From contig NC_133293.1 in NCBI RefSeq assembly GCF_005239225.2, positions 1,426,001 through 1,490,000 on the forward strand: a DNA stretch of 64,000 nucleotides, read 5' to 3'. This DNA is from Populus alba (lineage: Eukaryota; Streptophyta; Magnoliopsida; Malpighiales; Salicaceae). The notes under the pieces were generated by a model. It worked only from the letters and a program-made list of their open reading frames with translations, ran no database searches and had not been told where the DNA came from. A program made the position numbers and the translations under genes. Positions 12,030 to 23,415 of the stretch are shown here, one piece after another. Within the stretch, counting starts at the first letter, position 1; every line of letters begins with the position of its first letter.

Positions 12030-12646
12030 CTTTTGGTTACATGTACAAAGCATTTGTGAATTTGGTACCTTGCCAAACCCAACATCTTTGGACTCGACTA
12101 CGTGTCAGGCCCAAGAACCTATAGGTCTGACATCTTACTATACCCAACCCTCTTGGGCTTGGATACGTACTAAATCTAAGCGTCTGTGGATCTGACACCT
12201 TACTAGACCCAACCCTCTTGGGCTTGACTACCAGCCAAGCCCAAACACCTAAAGGTCTAGTCCTAGCATCTTTTCACACCCAACCCCTCATAAGTTAGAT
12301 CTCTCTTCAAGAACAAGTGCTCGAGGTGGGTATCTAAGGTCATCACCTCCTTACTCCTTAGTAGGTTAAAAAGTCATCTAAAAAGTCATTCTCGCATCAA
12401 ATTAATATTGATGTTAATAATAAGGGATGATTCCATCAACATTAATATTGTGTACAAATTGACATGGTATCATCTTCTATAGCATGTGATATCCTCAACA
12501 TTAAAGCAGGAAATCTAATCTTTATTTCCAAACCATAGAATCCTCAATTATAAAGAATAAAAGATTGACATGAACTTGTGATCATCCATCATCAAAACAC
12601 GGTAAAAAGTAACTCCCCCAACATTATGGATTTTTGGAGCATCATC
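12030..12646. repeat. Left LTR-like repeat of the minisatellite element
   Basis: Carries about three to four minisatellite units (12060-12285). It then matches the right copy, except for a deletion of about 320 bp: after AACATTAAA near 12503 it jumps to the equivalent of about 16511 in the right repeat. It ends near 12646 at GGAGCATCA. Confidence 0.6.
12060..12290. repeat. Minisatellite in left LTR, unit about 60-65 bp
   Basis: Repeated pattern AGACCCAACCCTCTTGGGCT, then TGG-TACGTG, then AAGCCCAAGCACCT, then GGGTCTGGCACCTT. Each unit holds a short inverted repeat (CTTGGGCTTGG against CCAAGCCCAAG), so single units could fold. Three clear units and a fourth degenerate end are visible. Confidence 0.75.
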
Positions 12647-15519
12647 AATTAGCATTGTAAGTGAGAAATTTGTTCAAAAGGCCATTTACTATTTTCTTCT
12701 AAAATGAGTTTTTGTTATTTTTCCAAATCCCCTAGATTTTTCAAATATTAATCAACCAGATACAAGCGCTCACTCAAGTCATCCTAGCATCCCATGAGCA
12801 ACATCAAACTCCATCTCCTCAGCAGACCCTAGCCAAGGAATCACTACCCTATAAGGCAGTTTCTTCAGTTCAAGCTGCATAATGACAATAGTCTTATTCT
12901 ACTGGAGACAAACACCAACCCTATAAGATCAAGGTATATAAAAAAATATACTAAGAGGCTTAAAGGTTCAGCCTAGGTTTCTTTACCAAATAATCTATTT
13001 GGTTGGCAACAATAGCTCTAACAAGAAATACATTCTCAAAATAGGCATGTGGATGGGGTGGAAGGTAGTGTTGAAGTCCATTTGCATTCCCTTAAAATTG
13101 TTGAAGAAGTATAGGTTAGACATGACTAGGAAAATCTTGTCCCCAACCACCTCGGACAAAACCTCTGACTCTTTAAAGAAATCCTAGAAGTCCCTAGCAA
13201 AATTCTTCAATCCTTTCAGCCTTGCCTGAGACTTATTGAGCTCCTCTTTAACAACTTAGAGCTCCAAACATAAAGCATCCTTAAATGCCTTCATCTTAGT
13301 AATAAACTACCTCAAAGAAGAAAGTTCATAGAGGATCTCCTACAATCGCTGCTCAAAGGAGCCCAAACAAAGGGTGGCCTCCTACATCTTACTCATCAAA
13401 AAAGTATAGGATGCCTTCACATCCCGTAGTTTAGCCTCCACAACTTTTTTCTCCTCTCAAAGCCTGTAAAGAGTATTTTGATCTACTTTATGCCCAGCAA
13501 TGGCATCCCTTACTTATCTCTTCTCGGTAGCCTAACACCTCTTTGAATGGTTGCATATCATAAAATTTTGTAAAAGATAAAAAGTCAGGAAAAAAACACA
13601 AAAAAAGGAAAAAATATAGAAAAAGGGATTTCTTTATAGTCAAAGCCAAATGGTAATGGTATCTCTCATTAAACATCTGAAGAATATTTGAAGGGATGGT
13701 GAGAACCCTCTCCAGTTGTTTCACCACCTTGAGGCACGTCTCACCAAGACTGAACTTCCCACCAATAATAGCTTTCATAACTCACCTCTCCTTCTCATTT
13801 AGAACAGGAAAGGTGAAAGAGGCATGAACAAATGTTAGGAAGGAAAGAGCATCCTCAACCCCTCATCCCTTAAAGGAAGACTCCGTGGTTGTAACCCTAG
13901 AGACCACAAAAGAAAATAAAGATGGAGGGATAGTCACCTCTACTACTAAGGACTGAATGCTTGCCTCTCTCAAGGTAGAGACCCTTTTCTCTAAGAAAAG
14001 GGTAGTAGCACCCGCAATTACTTTTAAGGGAGTCAAGTCAGCATAAGGGGTACGACTCCCTCTAGCCTTTGTCTTGGTGGGAAAACAGGCCCTCACCATC
14101 ACTTTCTTGAAATCTAGGCCTTTAAAAGTGGGGAGCTCATCCATAAAAATTGGATCATGCTCCATTCTTTCTCCAGTAAGGGAGAATGCCTTTGTTGATG
14201 TAGATAAACTTTTTTGCAATGATCTAGCAAAAGTCTATCATCCTTTCTCGGCTAGAAAACATATACAAAAACAATATCAAAAGTAATTCTCAGAATAATA
14301 GATATAAAAGAAGAAAAAAGTTGTATACTTTAAAACGGGGCTAGATATTCATTTTTATCCATCCTATTGAATTCATACCCCATCAAGGTATGAGTCAATA
14401 GTGAAAGTGATGTCTCTTCACTAGGGCTCAAATGGGGCCTGTTATTCACTTCACAAAGAGGTACTTTCTAGCGGTATGATTAACCTTATATTTTATACAT
14501 ACCTTCTCGAGAACAAACCATCTCATTATACCTTATAATCAACCACATCCCCCTCCATCTCTTCAGGTATGTGTGCTTGCCTTTAGCAGTCTTTCTCATG
14601 ATTCTACCAAGTATGTTAGCAAAGTAAAGAACCATCAAGTGTCGTTACCACCATCGGTACCCACAACCAATTGGTAACACACCTTAAAAAGGCTCATAGT
14701 GAGCTCTACATCGATTAGTTAAAAACATTTGTCAGAGGCTAACAAGATCACTCGACAACCACCCGACCCTAACCTATAATACCTAAAGACACCAATAATA
14801 AATCCCTAGAGAGGGAAAAATATCCTAATTCATGCATGCAAAAAGGGGCTATGATTTCAAAGCATCTCCAAAACGAAGTTAGGGTCTCCTCATTGATCAT
14901 TTCCTTCCTTAAAGGTAATTAGGCCACATAGGCTCTAGGTTGCCTACAATTGACAATAGCCACATCCCAACACACAAGGTGTTGAAAGTGTCATCCATAA
15001 GGGTTTGGGATGACTTTTCCCTTTCCTTAGGACCCCTCAAAGCACTAATCAAAACGATGTCTACACTTTTAAAATCAAGTCTTCTTTTAAAAGAGTCCGT
15101 TTTGATAAAGAAAAAAAAATAAAAAAATGGAAGATAAAGGAGATAAAATCTTACTAGAAGAAAACCTCTAAAAATAAAATAACAAAAGGTTAAAAAAAGT
15201 AAAATAAATAAGGGAAAAAGCGACTAGAGTTATATATATATAAAAGATTGTTACCCCTATTGCTGGATGAGCGGCCTATCATATCTCCACAGATCCTTAT
15301 AAAAAAATTTAGTTGCTACATTAAAAGTGAGTCATCTTTTCGATTATCAAGAAATATCCCATCCAATAAGAAAGTGACAACTAGCCTTAGAAAATCCCAA
15401 CATTTCTACTTTAAAAAGACAAAACGCATGGGAAAGGTAAGAAGATCTCTCAATTAGAAAGAAAAGCCTTCAAAATCTTGGCACATTAAATACACCAATA
15501 TTTGGGAGGCTAGTAATGG
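12647..15519 (-). pseudogene. Interior of the minisatellite element with gag-like minus-strand coding traces
   Basis: Less AT-rich than its flanks. Minus-strand open frames at 13863-14219 (118 codons, starting MQKSLSTSTKAFSLTGERME) and 13488-13778 (96 codons) are joined by further coding-like translation near 13090-13330: AFKDALCLELQVVKEELNKS, then FKESEVLSEVVGDKIF. The helical, charge-rich character resembles the gag-like proteins of some plant retroelements, but I cannot name a family. Stops separate the pieces, so no intact protein is encoded. No RT, integrase or RNase H motif was seen on either strand. Confidence 0.4.
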
Positions 15520-16645
15520 ATCAACATACCTTTCCATACTCAACCCTTTTAGGCTTGGCTACATGTCAAGCCCAAGCACCTATGGGTCTAGCACCTCCCC
15601 GGACCTAATTCTCTTAGGCTCAGCTATGCGCTAGGCACAAGCGCCTGTAGGTCTGGTACCTTGGAAGACCCAACCCCTTTAGGCTCGGTTATACGTTGGG
15701 CCCAAACACATGTGGGTCTTCCACCATGCAAGACCCAACTCTCTTGGGTTTGGCTATATGTTAGGTATCAAAGCTTATAGGTCTAGACATCACTAACCCC
15801 AAGTGCTTGTAGGTCTGGCACCTTGTTAAGCCCATCCCTCTTAGGCTCAGTTACGCATCAAGCCCAAATGTCTATGGGTCTGGCACCTCGTTAACCCATC
15901 TCTTTTGGGCTCGGTTAAACTCCAAGCTCAAATGCTTGTGGGTCTAATACCTTGTCAAACCTAACCCCTTATGAGCCAAGCCTTTCTTCAAGAACAAGTG
16001 CTCGAAGTAAGGATCTATGGTCATCACCTCCCTACCCCTTTGTAGGTAAAAAAAGTCCTCTAAAGAGCCATTCTTCTATTAAATCAATATTAATGTTGAT
16101 AATAAAGGATGATCTCATTGACATTAATATTGTGTACAGATTGACATGTGATCTTCTATAAGCACATGATATCCTCAACATTAAATGATGGGTAAGGAGA
16201 CATTGACCATCAATATTAATATTGATTGTAAGGGTCTTCCCTTCAATTAGATGAAGAACAAAAAGACTTACAACCCATTAAAAAAGAAAGAAAAAAGGTT
16301 ATAAATACAATCTGAACAACCCAAGTAGGGGCTTCAGAATCTTCAATCTCTTAAAATTTATCCTCAGCATTTATGATATATAAACAAAAAACAAGCATTC
16401 TTATTCTTAGAATTTAATGCTTATTTACTGTAAAATTTCATAATAAAATCACTAATTTAATCATCGGAGCTAGGGCCCCTAAAATCCTTAAAAAAGAATT
16501 GTTTTTGTAGGAAATCGAGTCTTTGTCGCCAACCCCTAAAATACTCAGTTATAGAGAATAAAAGATTGATATGAACTTATGATCATCCATCATCTAAACA
16601 CGGTGAAAGTAACTTCCCTATTATTCTGAATTTTTTGAGCATCAT
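15520..16645. repeat. Right LTR-like repeat of the minisatellite element
   Basis: About 1.1 kb. It starts with roughly seven minisatellite units, then continues with the words shared with the left copy. It keeps a segment (about 16190-16510) that is deleted in the left repeat. It ends at GAGCATCA near 16643. Confidence 0.6.
15530..15965. repeat. Minisatellite in right LTR, about seven units of about 65 bp
   Basis: Units are punctuated by GGTCTGGCACC-type boxes near 15595, 15655, 15717, 15770, 15822, 15887 and 15943. Sequence drift is high between units; one is shortened. The copy number is about twice that in the left repeat. Confidence 0.75.
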
Positions 16646-17252
16646 GACTTCCAATTATAATTAAAACTCTATTAACTCAAATACCATAATAGCCCATCCT
16701 AATGCACACTTTCAAATTTTTTTTCCATCAATAGTAACTATTCAGATTTCATCTAGTATGTTCACAAATGTATTTTTCCTTGCGTTGAGAGCCAAAAAAA
16801 TTTATTCAATATAATAATCAAAGCTCCAACTTGTTGTCTACTCATATAAATTAAATAATCCCAAGCTATGAATGTATAAAAGTTACAAAGATATATTTTT
16901 CTCTTTTATATAGAAGTCAATTTATTTCTACCAACGGCTACAATAAATACAATGCTATTATCCCATAACTGTTATGTAAAAACAAATTTTTCCATGTAAC
17001 TTGTCATCGACATAAAGAAATTTATGTTCTTTAATTTATACACAAGCTTTAACAAAAGAAAATTTGGTGTCATTAATTTTACTTTTTCCTAGGTATGATT
17101 GTATCTAAATATTCAGGAGTATAATTTAAAGAACAATAAAATAACTACTTAATATTGGTGATAACAAAGACTCATTTCTTGTAGACAATCAAGGAGAGAA
17201 TCAATCCAAGCATTAAGGAGAAAATCATGGAATTAAGTAGTTGATTAATTAA
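16646..17252. other. Intergenic, AT-rich, no gene seen
   Basis: Nothing recognisable lies between the end of the minisatellite element and the left LTR of copia I. Confidence 0.5.
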
Positions 17253-17437
17253 TGTTGATTGTGCAATGTTTAAGAGTTGATTAATTCTAATTATAGAATG
17301 TATAGATATAATTCCTTGTATAGCCTGCAACAACTATTTCCTTATTCTCCACTATTGTAAAGCTTTTCTATATAATGAACTCCACTGCCTTATATAATTG
17401 TTGTGGTTGATAATTACTAGTTTATAAAACCTTTACA
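17253..17437 (+). repeat. 5' LTR of copia I
   Basis: Starts TGTTGATTGTGCAATG and ends CCTTTACA directly before the primer-binding site. It matches 21187-21358 closely, including AATTATAGAATGTATAGATA and TTTCCTTATTCTCCAC. It has an extra stretch of about 13 bp near 17270. About 180 bp is short for a copia LTR. Confidence 0.88.
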
Positions 17438-17450
17438 TGGTATCAAAGCT
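17438..17450 (+). other. Primer-binding site of copia I
   Basis: TGGTATCAAAGCT immediately follows the LTR. This is the initiator-Met tRNA complement used by many plant copia elements, with one mismatch. Confidence 0.88.
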
Positions 17451-17579
17451 ATAAGATTAACCTCCATCCAATCCTATGGCCTCATAAAACTCTTCTTGTA
17501 CTCTCACCTTCAACATAATGGTTCACAAGGTTACTATCAAGTTATCCTCCACGAACGTTTTCCTCTGGCGCAGTCAAGT

Positions 17580-18280
17580 GGTTCCTTTACTGTAGTGTCA
17601 AAAACTTTATAGATATATTGATGGCTCAACACCAATGCCTTCTGCTGCCGCTGATCCTACAACTCATAATCTTTGGAAGCAATTTGATCAACTCGTCATG
17701 AGTCTTTTGCTTTCTTCTCTCACAAACGAAGCACTTTCTATTATGATTGGCCTTGCAACATCAAGAGATGTCTGGAACTCTATTGAAACTACTTTCATCC
17801 ATAAATCTAAGGTCCATGAACTTTAAATAAAAGATGAACTTCATCTCATGAAGTGCGGCTCTCTTAGTATCTTTGAATACTCTCAGATATTTAAGGCTCA
17901 TTGTGATAAATTATCAGTAATAGGACATCCAGTTGAAGACACTGACAAGGTGCACTGGTATCTACATGGTTTAGGCCATGGATTTTAACTTTCTCTATCA
18001 CTCAACTCTTTTTAACCCTTATCCCAAGTTTTAAGGATATTGTTTCTAAAGTAGAGAGCTTTGATCTTTTCTCAAAGTTTATTGATCATAATACAGGGGT
18101 TCCTGCGTATGTGGCCAATTTCTCTCCTGCACCTTCAAACCGATATGGAAGACCAAATAACTATCAACACAAATATAAAAGAGGACTATCAAAGGGAGGA
18201 AACCGTAGCAAGTAGTAGTATGAATGTCCTCCTTAATGCCAAATATGTCATGACGAATGACACTATGCCATAGATTGCAA
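17580..18280 (+). pseudogene. Copia I gag remnant with zinc knuckle
   Basis: The frame at 17635-17826 reads LWKQFDQLVMSLLLSSLTNE then ATSRDVWNSIETTF, typical of the copia gag (UBN2-like) core. A stop follows, then EYSQIFKAHCDKLSVIGHPV and WYLHGL in the same frame. The zinc knuckle lies at 18237-18278 in CX2CX4HX4C spacing, with the conserved Gly codon replaced by TGA. Gag would form the virus-like particle; this copy cannot. Confidence 0.82.
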
Positions 18281-18354
18281 ATGCAGATACATCAAACTTG
18301 ATGCTAATCTTGCTGAAGCTCTTGCCAATTATACCATTAGCAATGAACCTACAA

Positions 18355-18480
18355 ATTGGTATACAGACACGGGTGCATCAACTCACATCACAATTGATGT
18401 ATCTCAACTTAATACGGTGGAACCTTACACTGGTAAGGACAAAGTTGTTGTTGGTAATGGATCCTCTCTACCCATAATAT
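18355..18480 (+). pseudogene. Copia I protease fragment
   Basis: Reads NWYTDTGASTHIT followed by TVEPYTGKDKVVVGNGSSLP, the aspartic protease active-site region (D-T/S-G-A) of copia elements. The sequence soon jumps to integrase-like residues, so the rest of the protease and the GAG-pre-integrase zinc finger appear to be deleted. Confidence 0.8.
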
Positions 18481-18519
18481 ATATTAGTTCTTGTTCCCCC
18501 ACTCCCAATCTCTGTGTAT

Positions 18520-19300
18520 TAGTTTTCATAAGGCTAAAAGCTATAAATTGCCATTTCCAACAAGTGACAATCACTCCAACACCATACTTGATCTCATACA
18601 TTGCGATCTATGAGGTCCAACAACTATAACTACTATCTCAGGATATCGATATTATGTTATCTTTATCAATGATCACTCACATTTTACTTGGTTCTATCCA
18701 TTAAAACACAAAACTATTTTTTTTCTAGACATTCATCAACTTTCAATCTTTAGTTGAGAATCAATTCTTAATAAAAATAAGGATTTTTCAAAGTGATGGG
18801 GGCAGGGAATTCATTAGTAAGAATTTGCATTCTTATTTCACTAAATGTGGCATCCATCACAAGTTCTCTTGTCCGTATACACCATCTCAAAATCATAGAG
18901 CAAAGAGAAAACACATGCATATCACAGAAACAGGTCTCACAATGCTTTTTCATTCCATTGTTCCTCTTCACTTTTGGGTTGAAGTCTTTAGTATTGCAGT
19001 CTTCATCATTAACCGCTTGTCAACACAAGTCTTGAATGGGACATCTCCTTTTGAAATTTTGTATGGTAAGTCTCTTCTTTATTCTACCTTTAAAATTTTT
19101 GGGTGCTTATGTTTTCCAAACTTGCGCAAGATTATGCCAAACAGAAGTTTCAACCAAGAAGCCTTCCCTGTATTTTTCTTGGTTATCACACTTCTTACAA
19201 AGGATTTCAATGTCTTGATCCTGTCTCTCATCGAGTGTTTGTCACTCGACATGCTCGGTTTGATGAGAATGTATCTCTATTTTCTTTTTTTAGTATGCAA
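18520..19300 (+). pseudogene. Copia I integrase remnant
   Basis: Translation in changing frames gives LPFPTSDNHSNTILDLIHCD then LWGPTT (first catalytic Asp region), YYVIFINDHSHFTWFYPLKH, KIRIFQSDGG-like residues (second Asp, near 18790), RKHMHITETGLTMLF (third, Glu region), and MFSKLAQDYAKQKFQPRSLP then CIFLGYHTSYKGFQCLD. These motifs mark a copia integrase core and its C-terminal GKGY-like tail. The overlapping open frames (18825-19319 and 19103-19633) reflect frameshifts within one ancestral frame. Confidence 0.85.
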
Positions 19301-19639
19301 CCTTCCACTACAATTTTAGATTTTATTGCCTTCCATGAGCCCACTTCATCGCATTTTATTATGCCCAGTACTAACTCTTCTACAAGATCTTTATATTCAC
19401 TGTCAATAACTTCATCCATGCTATGTGAAGCATGTGCTTTGGAATTGCTTCCATCTACAAGCTTATCAATTTTAGTACCAAATATCTCTACTCCTCTAGA
19501 AAAGCCACTTCCAGTAATCCCAATAGCATTAGCTTCACATCAAAATTCTCATCCCATGATAAGTCATGGCAAAGCAGGCATCTCCAAATCCAAACATTAC
19601 AGTTATGTTTGTCAGATCCCATCATCTTCTTAATTATCA

Positions 19640-20400
19640 TCTCTTTTAGTCATGAAGGAACCAAAGGATTTCAAGAGTGCTGCCAAGTTCCTGGAATGGC
19701 TTGCTGCCATGGAGGATGAAATTCATGCTCTCAAGCTCAATCAAACATGGGAACTAGTTCCACGACCACCTGCTACTAATATGGTTGGATCCAAATGGGT
19801 TTTCCGCACTAAATACCATTTGGATGGTTCCATTGATAGGCTTAAAGCACACCTTATTGCCAAAGGTTATACTCAACTATATGGCTTTGATTTTAATGAC
19901 ACTTTTAGTCCAGCTATTCGAGCATCAACAGTTCGCAATGTTCTCTCCATTGCAATATCTTATAGCTATAACATATGTTAACTTGAAGAAAAAAAAATGC
20001 ATTCTTGCATAGTCTTCTATAAAAAAAGGTTTATATGGAACAACCACCGGGCTATGTTGATTCCTATCATCCAAATCATGTTTGTCATCTTAAAAAAGGC
20101 AATATATGGTTTGAAGCAAGCACCAAGAGCATGGTTCCATCAGTTTAGCCATTTCTTACTGTTTGGCTTTAATTGCAGTAAAGCTAATTCTAGCTTATAT
20201 GTTTACTCAACAGCTCACTAGATTATTTACTTATTGTTATATGTCGATGATATCATCATCACAAGCAGCAATATGTCTCTCATTGATACTTTAATTCACA
20301 AGTTACATCAAGAGTTCTTCATGAATGACCTTGGCACTTTGAATTATTTATTAAGCCTAGAAGTCACTCATTTGCAACTGGGATATTTCTGAGCCAATTA
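19640..20400 (+). pseudogene. Copia I reverse transcriptase remnant
   Basis: A 109-codon frame (19652-19981) reads FLEWLAAMEDEIHALKLNQT then WELVPRPP, GSKWVFRTKYHLDGSIDRLK and GFDFNDTFSPAIRASTVRN. After a frame break come KKAIYGLKQAPRAWFHQF and, past a stop, LLLYVDDIIITSSN. The YVDD catalytic box is intact near 20238-20250. At least three stops or shifts inactivate it. Confidence 0.9.
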
Positions 20401-20479
20401 AAGTATGCGAGAGATCTTCTACTTCGAGCTAACCTCCTTGATTTTAAACCGATTGGAACTCCCATGATTATTTCCCATC

Positions 20480-21110
20480 ATTTAACTATTGATGGTCATC
20501 CTTTTCATTCACCGACTACCTATCGATCCTTAGTTGGTGCACTTCAATATCTAACCATTACTAGGCCAAATATTACACATGCAGTAAACTCCGTAAATCA
20601 ATTCATGCATGCCCCAAGTGAACACCATTTCTAGGCTATAAAAAGGATCCTCAGATATGTTAAAGGAACTCTACACTTTGGTCTCAGAATCACTCTATCC
20701 ATCACCTTCAACATCTCAGCTTTTTTAGATGCCGATTGGGCTAGCTATCTAGATACAAGTCGATCAACATCTAGTTATGCCATCTTTTTGGGTGATAATC
20801 TAGTTTCCTAGACATCTAAAAAGCAATCTAATGTCTCTTGATCTTCTGCATAATCTGAATACAGAGCATTAGCCCTCACTGCAGCTGAGGTTAAATTGTT
20901 GTTAAATATTCTTCAAGACTTACAACTTCAGCCACAAAATAGGCCCACTTTACTTTGTAATAATGCCAGTGCCATTTTCATGGCTCGTAATCCTATAGCT
21001 CAAAAACGATCTCGACATATTAACATTAGTCCGCGAGTTAGTATGCAATGGTGTCTTAAAGATTCAACATGTGCTGTCTAACTTGCAAATTGTGGACATC
21101 TTCACTAAAA
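20480..21110 (+). pseudogene. Copia I RNase H remnant
   Basis: Reads YRSLVGALQYLTITRPNITH, KRILRYVKGTLHFGL, FLDADWASYLDTSRSTSSYA and LGDNLVS followed by a stop where Trp is usual. Then come SKKQSNVS-type residues, EYRALALTAAEV, LLCNNASAIFMARNP and KRSRHINIS. The DADWA and EYRALA catalytic segments are clear, with scattered stop codons. Confidence 0.88.
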
Positions 21111-21175
21111 GTCCATCAAAATCTCTATTTATACTCTTTAGATCCAAGCTTCGCGTGTTACCAACCACGCTTGAC

Positions 21176-21186
21176 TTGAGGGGAAG
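21176..21186 (+). other. Polypurine tract of copia I
   Basis: TTGAGGGGAAG directly abuts the right LTR, the standard copia arrangement. Confidence 0.85.
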
Positions 21187-21358
21187 TATTGGTTGATGTG
21201 CAACGTCTAATTATAGAATGTATAGATATAATTCCTTGTATAGCATGTAAGAGCTATTTCCTTATTCTCCACCATTGTAAAGCTTTTCTATATAATGAAA
21301 CTCCAATGCCTTATGCAATTGTTGTGGTTAATAATTACTGGTTTATAAAACCTTTACA
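21187..21358 (+). repeat. 3' LTR of copia I
   Basis: Starts TATTGGTTGATGTGCAAC: the canonical TG is mutated to TA, while the left LTR keeps TG. It ends CCTTTACA. Near identity to the left LTR across its last 150 bp suggests moderate age. Confidence 0.87.
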
Positions 21359-22320
21359 CATAATTAATAGTAGAACTTGAAAAGGAATAATGTAAAATTT
21401 TAATAATAGTAATAATATTATTTGAAAAATTAAAAAAAAACCTTCTTTTCTTTTAGATTTATTCGCATACTTTGAGAGTATATTTTTTTGTTATATATTT
21501 ATCTATTCCTAAGAAATAATATTAAAATTATTTTTTATAATTTTCATGTAAGAATAATTGAAAATTAAAAAAATATTTTGTATATCATGATGTTATAATA
21601 AAGTTTCAAATCTTTTTTTTTTCAAGAGAGAGAGAGCGTTTATTTTTTTCTTGCAATGCACTTAAACAATTATTTTAATTAAAAAAGACCAAAACTTATC
21701 TTGTCATTTTTATTTAAAAATAAAATTATTTTTATTTAAAAATAAAATTATTTTTATTTTTATTTTATGATAAAAATATAAAAGTAAGAAAAAAGATAAA
21801 TACAAATATAAAATAATTTTAAAATCTTATTTTGATTACTTTTATATAGTAATATCTATAACTGAAAACACACTTGAAAAGGCTCCAAAAAGAATAAAAC
21901 TTAACAAACTATTGGATCTGATATATTGATATTTATAACTTAATATTATACAATTAAATAATTATATTTATTGTGAATTACTTGGTTTAAGACAGCTCTT
22001 TGTACAAATTAAATCTATATATAACATCAAACATAATTAAGGTGTACAATGTGAATAAATATTTTATTGAGAAGCTCCATTAACTATTACATGATAACCA
22101 TTAGCATCATAGTTTCTATAAATTCCTTTCTTTTTAAGATTTTATTTCATTATATGTAAGTTAAATTTTAATAATTTAGAAATGAAAAAACAATTATGCT
22201 ATCTTTTAACTCAGCTATTTTTTAATATTTGCAAAGTCTTTCTAAAGGTAAAATCCTATTACATAATTTATCATTTTTTATTTTAATTATATATGGGATA
22301 AATTAAAATTTAAAATATAA
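21359..22320. other. Intergenic, very AT-rich, no gene seen
   Basis: Contains a GA-rich run near 21625-21640 and a short tandem repeat of TTTTTATTTAAAAATAAAA type at 21710-21765. No coding signal. Confidence 0.5.
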
Positions 22321-22545
22321 CACTACGAGAAAATCGGTGAAAACCTACAGAATTATTGATGGATTTTTTTGGTTGGTAATTTTTACCGACAGATATAATT
22401 TCGTCTCTAATTTTGTCGGTCTATATCGACAAACATTTGATGTTGGTAATAATTACTAATGACATAGATTTCGTCGGCCATTCGATTGATATATACCGAC
22501 GACATTATTCCATTGATATATATCGACCGAAAGGCCGATAGAATC
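22321..22545 (+). repeat. CACTA 5' terminus and subterminal repeats
   Basis: The terminal CACTA is followed by several copies, in both orientations, of a word around TATATCGAC, TACCGACGA, TCGTCGGTC and GGCCGATAGAAT. In this superfamily such subterminal arrays bind the element's own regulatory protein. Known of the family; the array itself is seen. Confidence 0.8.
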
Positions 22546-22718
22546 TATGCAATTTTGAAAAGGGGAAACAATGTGATAACATGGGATTTTTTCAGACGAT
22601 TTTACTGATGAAATGACAAGGGATTCAAACCGGGATCTGCATATAGTGACATGACCTATTCATCATCAACATTACCAACGGGACGTGTCCGTCGATGATT
22701 CCATCAGTAAAAACCAAT

Positions 22719-22728
22719 ATATACACAC
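22719..22728 (+). promoter_or_regulatory. Possible TATA region of the CACTA gene
   Basis: CCAATATATACACACTCTGCC, around 22716-22736, lies between the subterminal array and a pyrimidine-rich leader (22740-22830). It is a plausible core promoter for the transposon gene. Position only; no start site can be shown. Confidence 0.35.
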
Positions 22729-23415
22729 TCTGCCAACTCTCTTCTCCTCTATTTCTCCTTCTTCTACCCCATCCCAACCCTCCCCTCCCAAACTGCAACC
22801 AACCACCCTTCCCAACTCTCCCCCTCTTCTCAACACAAGCACTCAAGTTTCTTATACTTTTGTATGTGGTCACAATATTTGTTCTCCGATTAATTTATTG
22901 TGGATTTATCATTTTTTATAAGTAAATCTAACCTTTTTAGTTTTAATATTTAAAAGTCAATTTTACTTATTTTTAATTGCTTTTTTAGTATATGTATTTT
23001 GTAAACGTATGTACTTGCTTTGTTGTTATTTGTCAAAGAAACTTGTAGTATAAATGTATAATTTTGTAGTTTTTATAGTTTTTTTTAGATTTTGTCAAAT
23101 TGTATAGATTGTTGAAACTTTGTTTGAATTACACCGAATTAGATGTGTTGTGATGAAATAAATAATAGCTTGTTTAACAGGTTCATTTTAATTTTTATCA
23201 ATTCTATTGTGGAGTTTTAATTTCTGTAAATTTATATATGTATAAATTTGTCTGGACATTGATCACTGATAATTGATAATGAATATTTAACATAAGTGTT
23301 TTTTTAGTTTGTTGGATAATGTCAGGGCAAACCAATATTTTTGCAAATTTATTTATGTAACATAGCTAATTAATACATGTTGTCATTATAATTTTATAAA
23401 GGTTCAATAAAAGTC

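Larger units (their letters stand above)
12030..16645 (-). mobile_element. LTR-type element with minisatellite-bearing direct repeats, class uncertain
   Basis: Two direct repeats (about 12030-12646 and about 15520-16643) flank a 2.9-kb interior. They share a GGGCTTGG/GGTCTGGCACC minisatellite, then TCTTCAAGAACAAGTGCTCG, GGTCATCACCTCC, ATTAATATTGTGTACA, GATATCCTCAACATTAAA, GAATAAAAGATTGA and ATGATCCATCATC, ending near GAGCATCA. The interior has only minus-strand coding traces and no RT or integrase I can recognise. The best reading is a non-autonomous (LARD-like) or internally deleted LTR element. The outer left boundary is not sharp, and I saw no target-site duplication. Confidence 0.55.
17253..21358 (+). 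mobile_element. Ty1/copia retrotransposon I, degenerate
   Basis: Short LTRs (17253-17437 and 21187-21358) flank an interior with primer-binding site, gag with zinc knuckle, protease, integrase, reverse transcriptase, RNase H and polypurine tract. The order IN before RT is diagnostic of copia. Each domain is recognisable, but stops and frameshifts are scattered throughout. Part of the protease-integrase region is missing, because only about 100 bp separates the protease active site from integrase sequence. A possible TAATT flank occurs on both sides, but not at exact LTR edges, so the target-site duplication is unproven. Confidence 0.92.

Noticed and set aside
12030..16645. Reading the GGGTCTGG array as a CRISPR array
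   Set aside because: Units are adjacent and drift in sequence with no unique spacers of fixed length; there are no cas genes and the context is plant nuclear DNA. It is a minisatellite in LTR-like repeats.
22685..22925. Overlapping Ser/Pro-rich open frames on both strands after the CACTA 5' end
   Set aside because: They lie in the pyrimidine-rich leader of the CACTA gene and have no domain; the transposon gene explains the region better.
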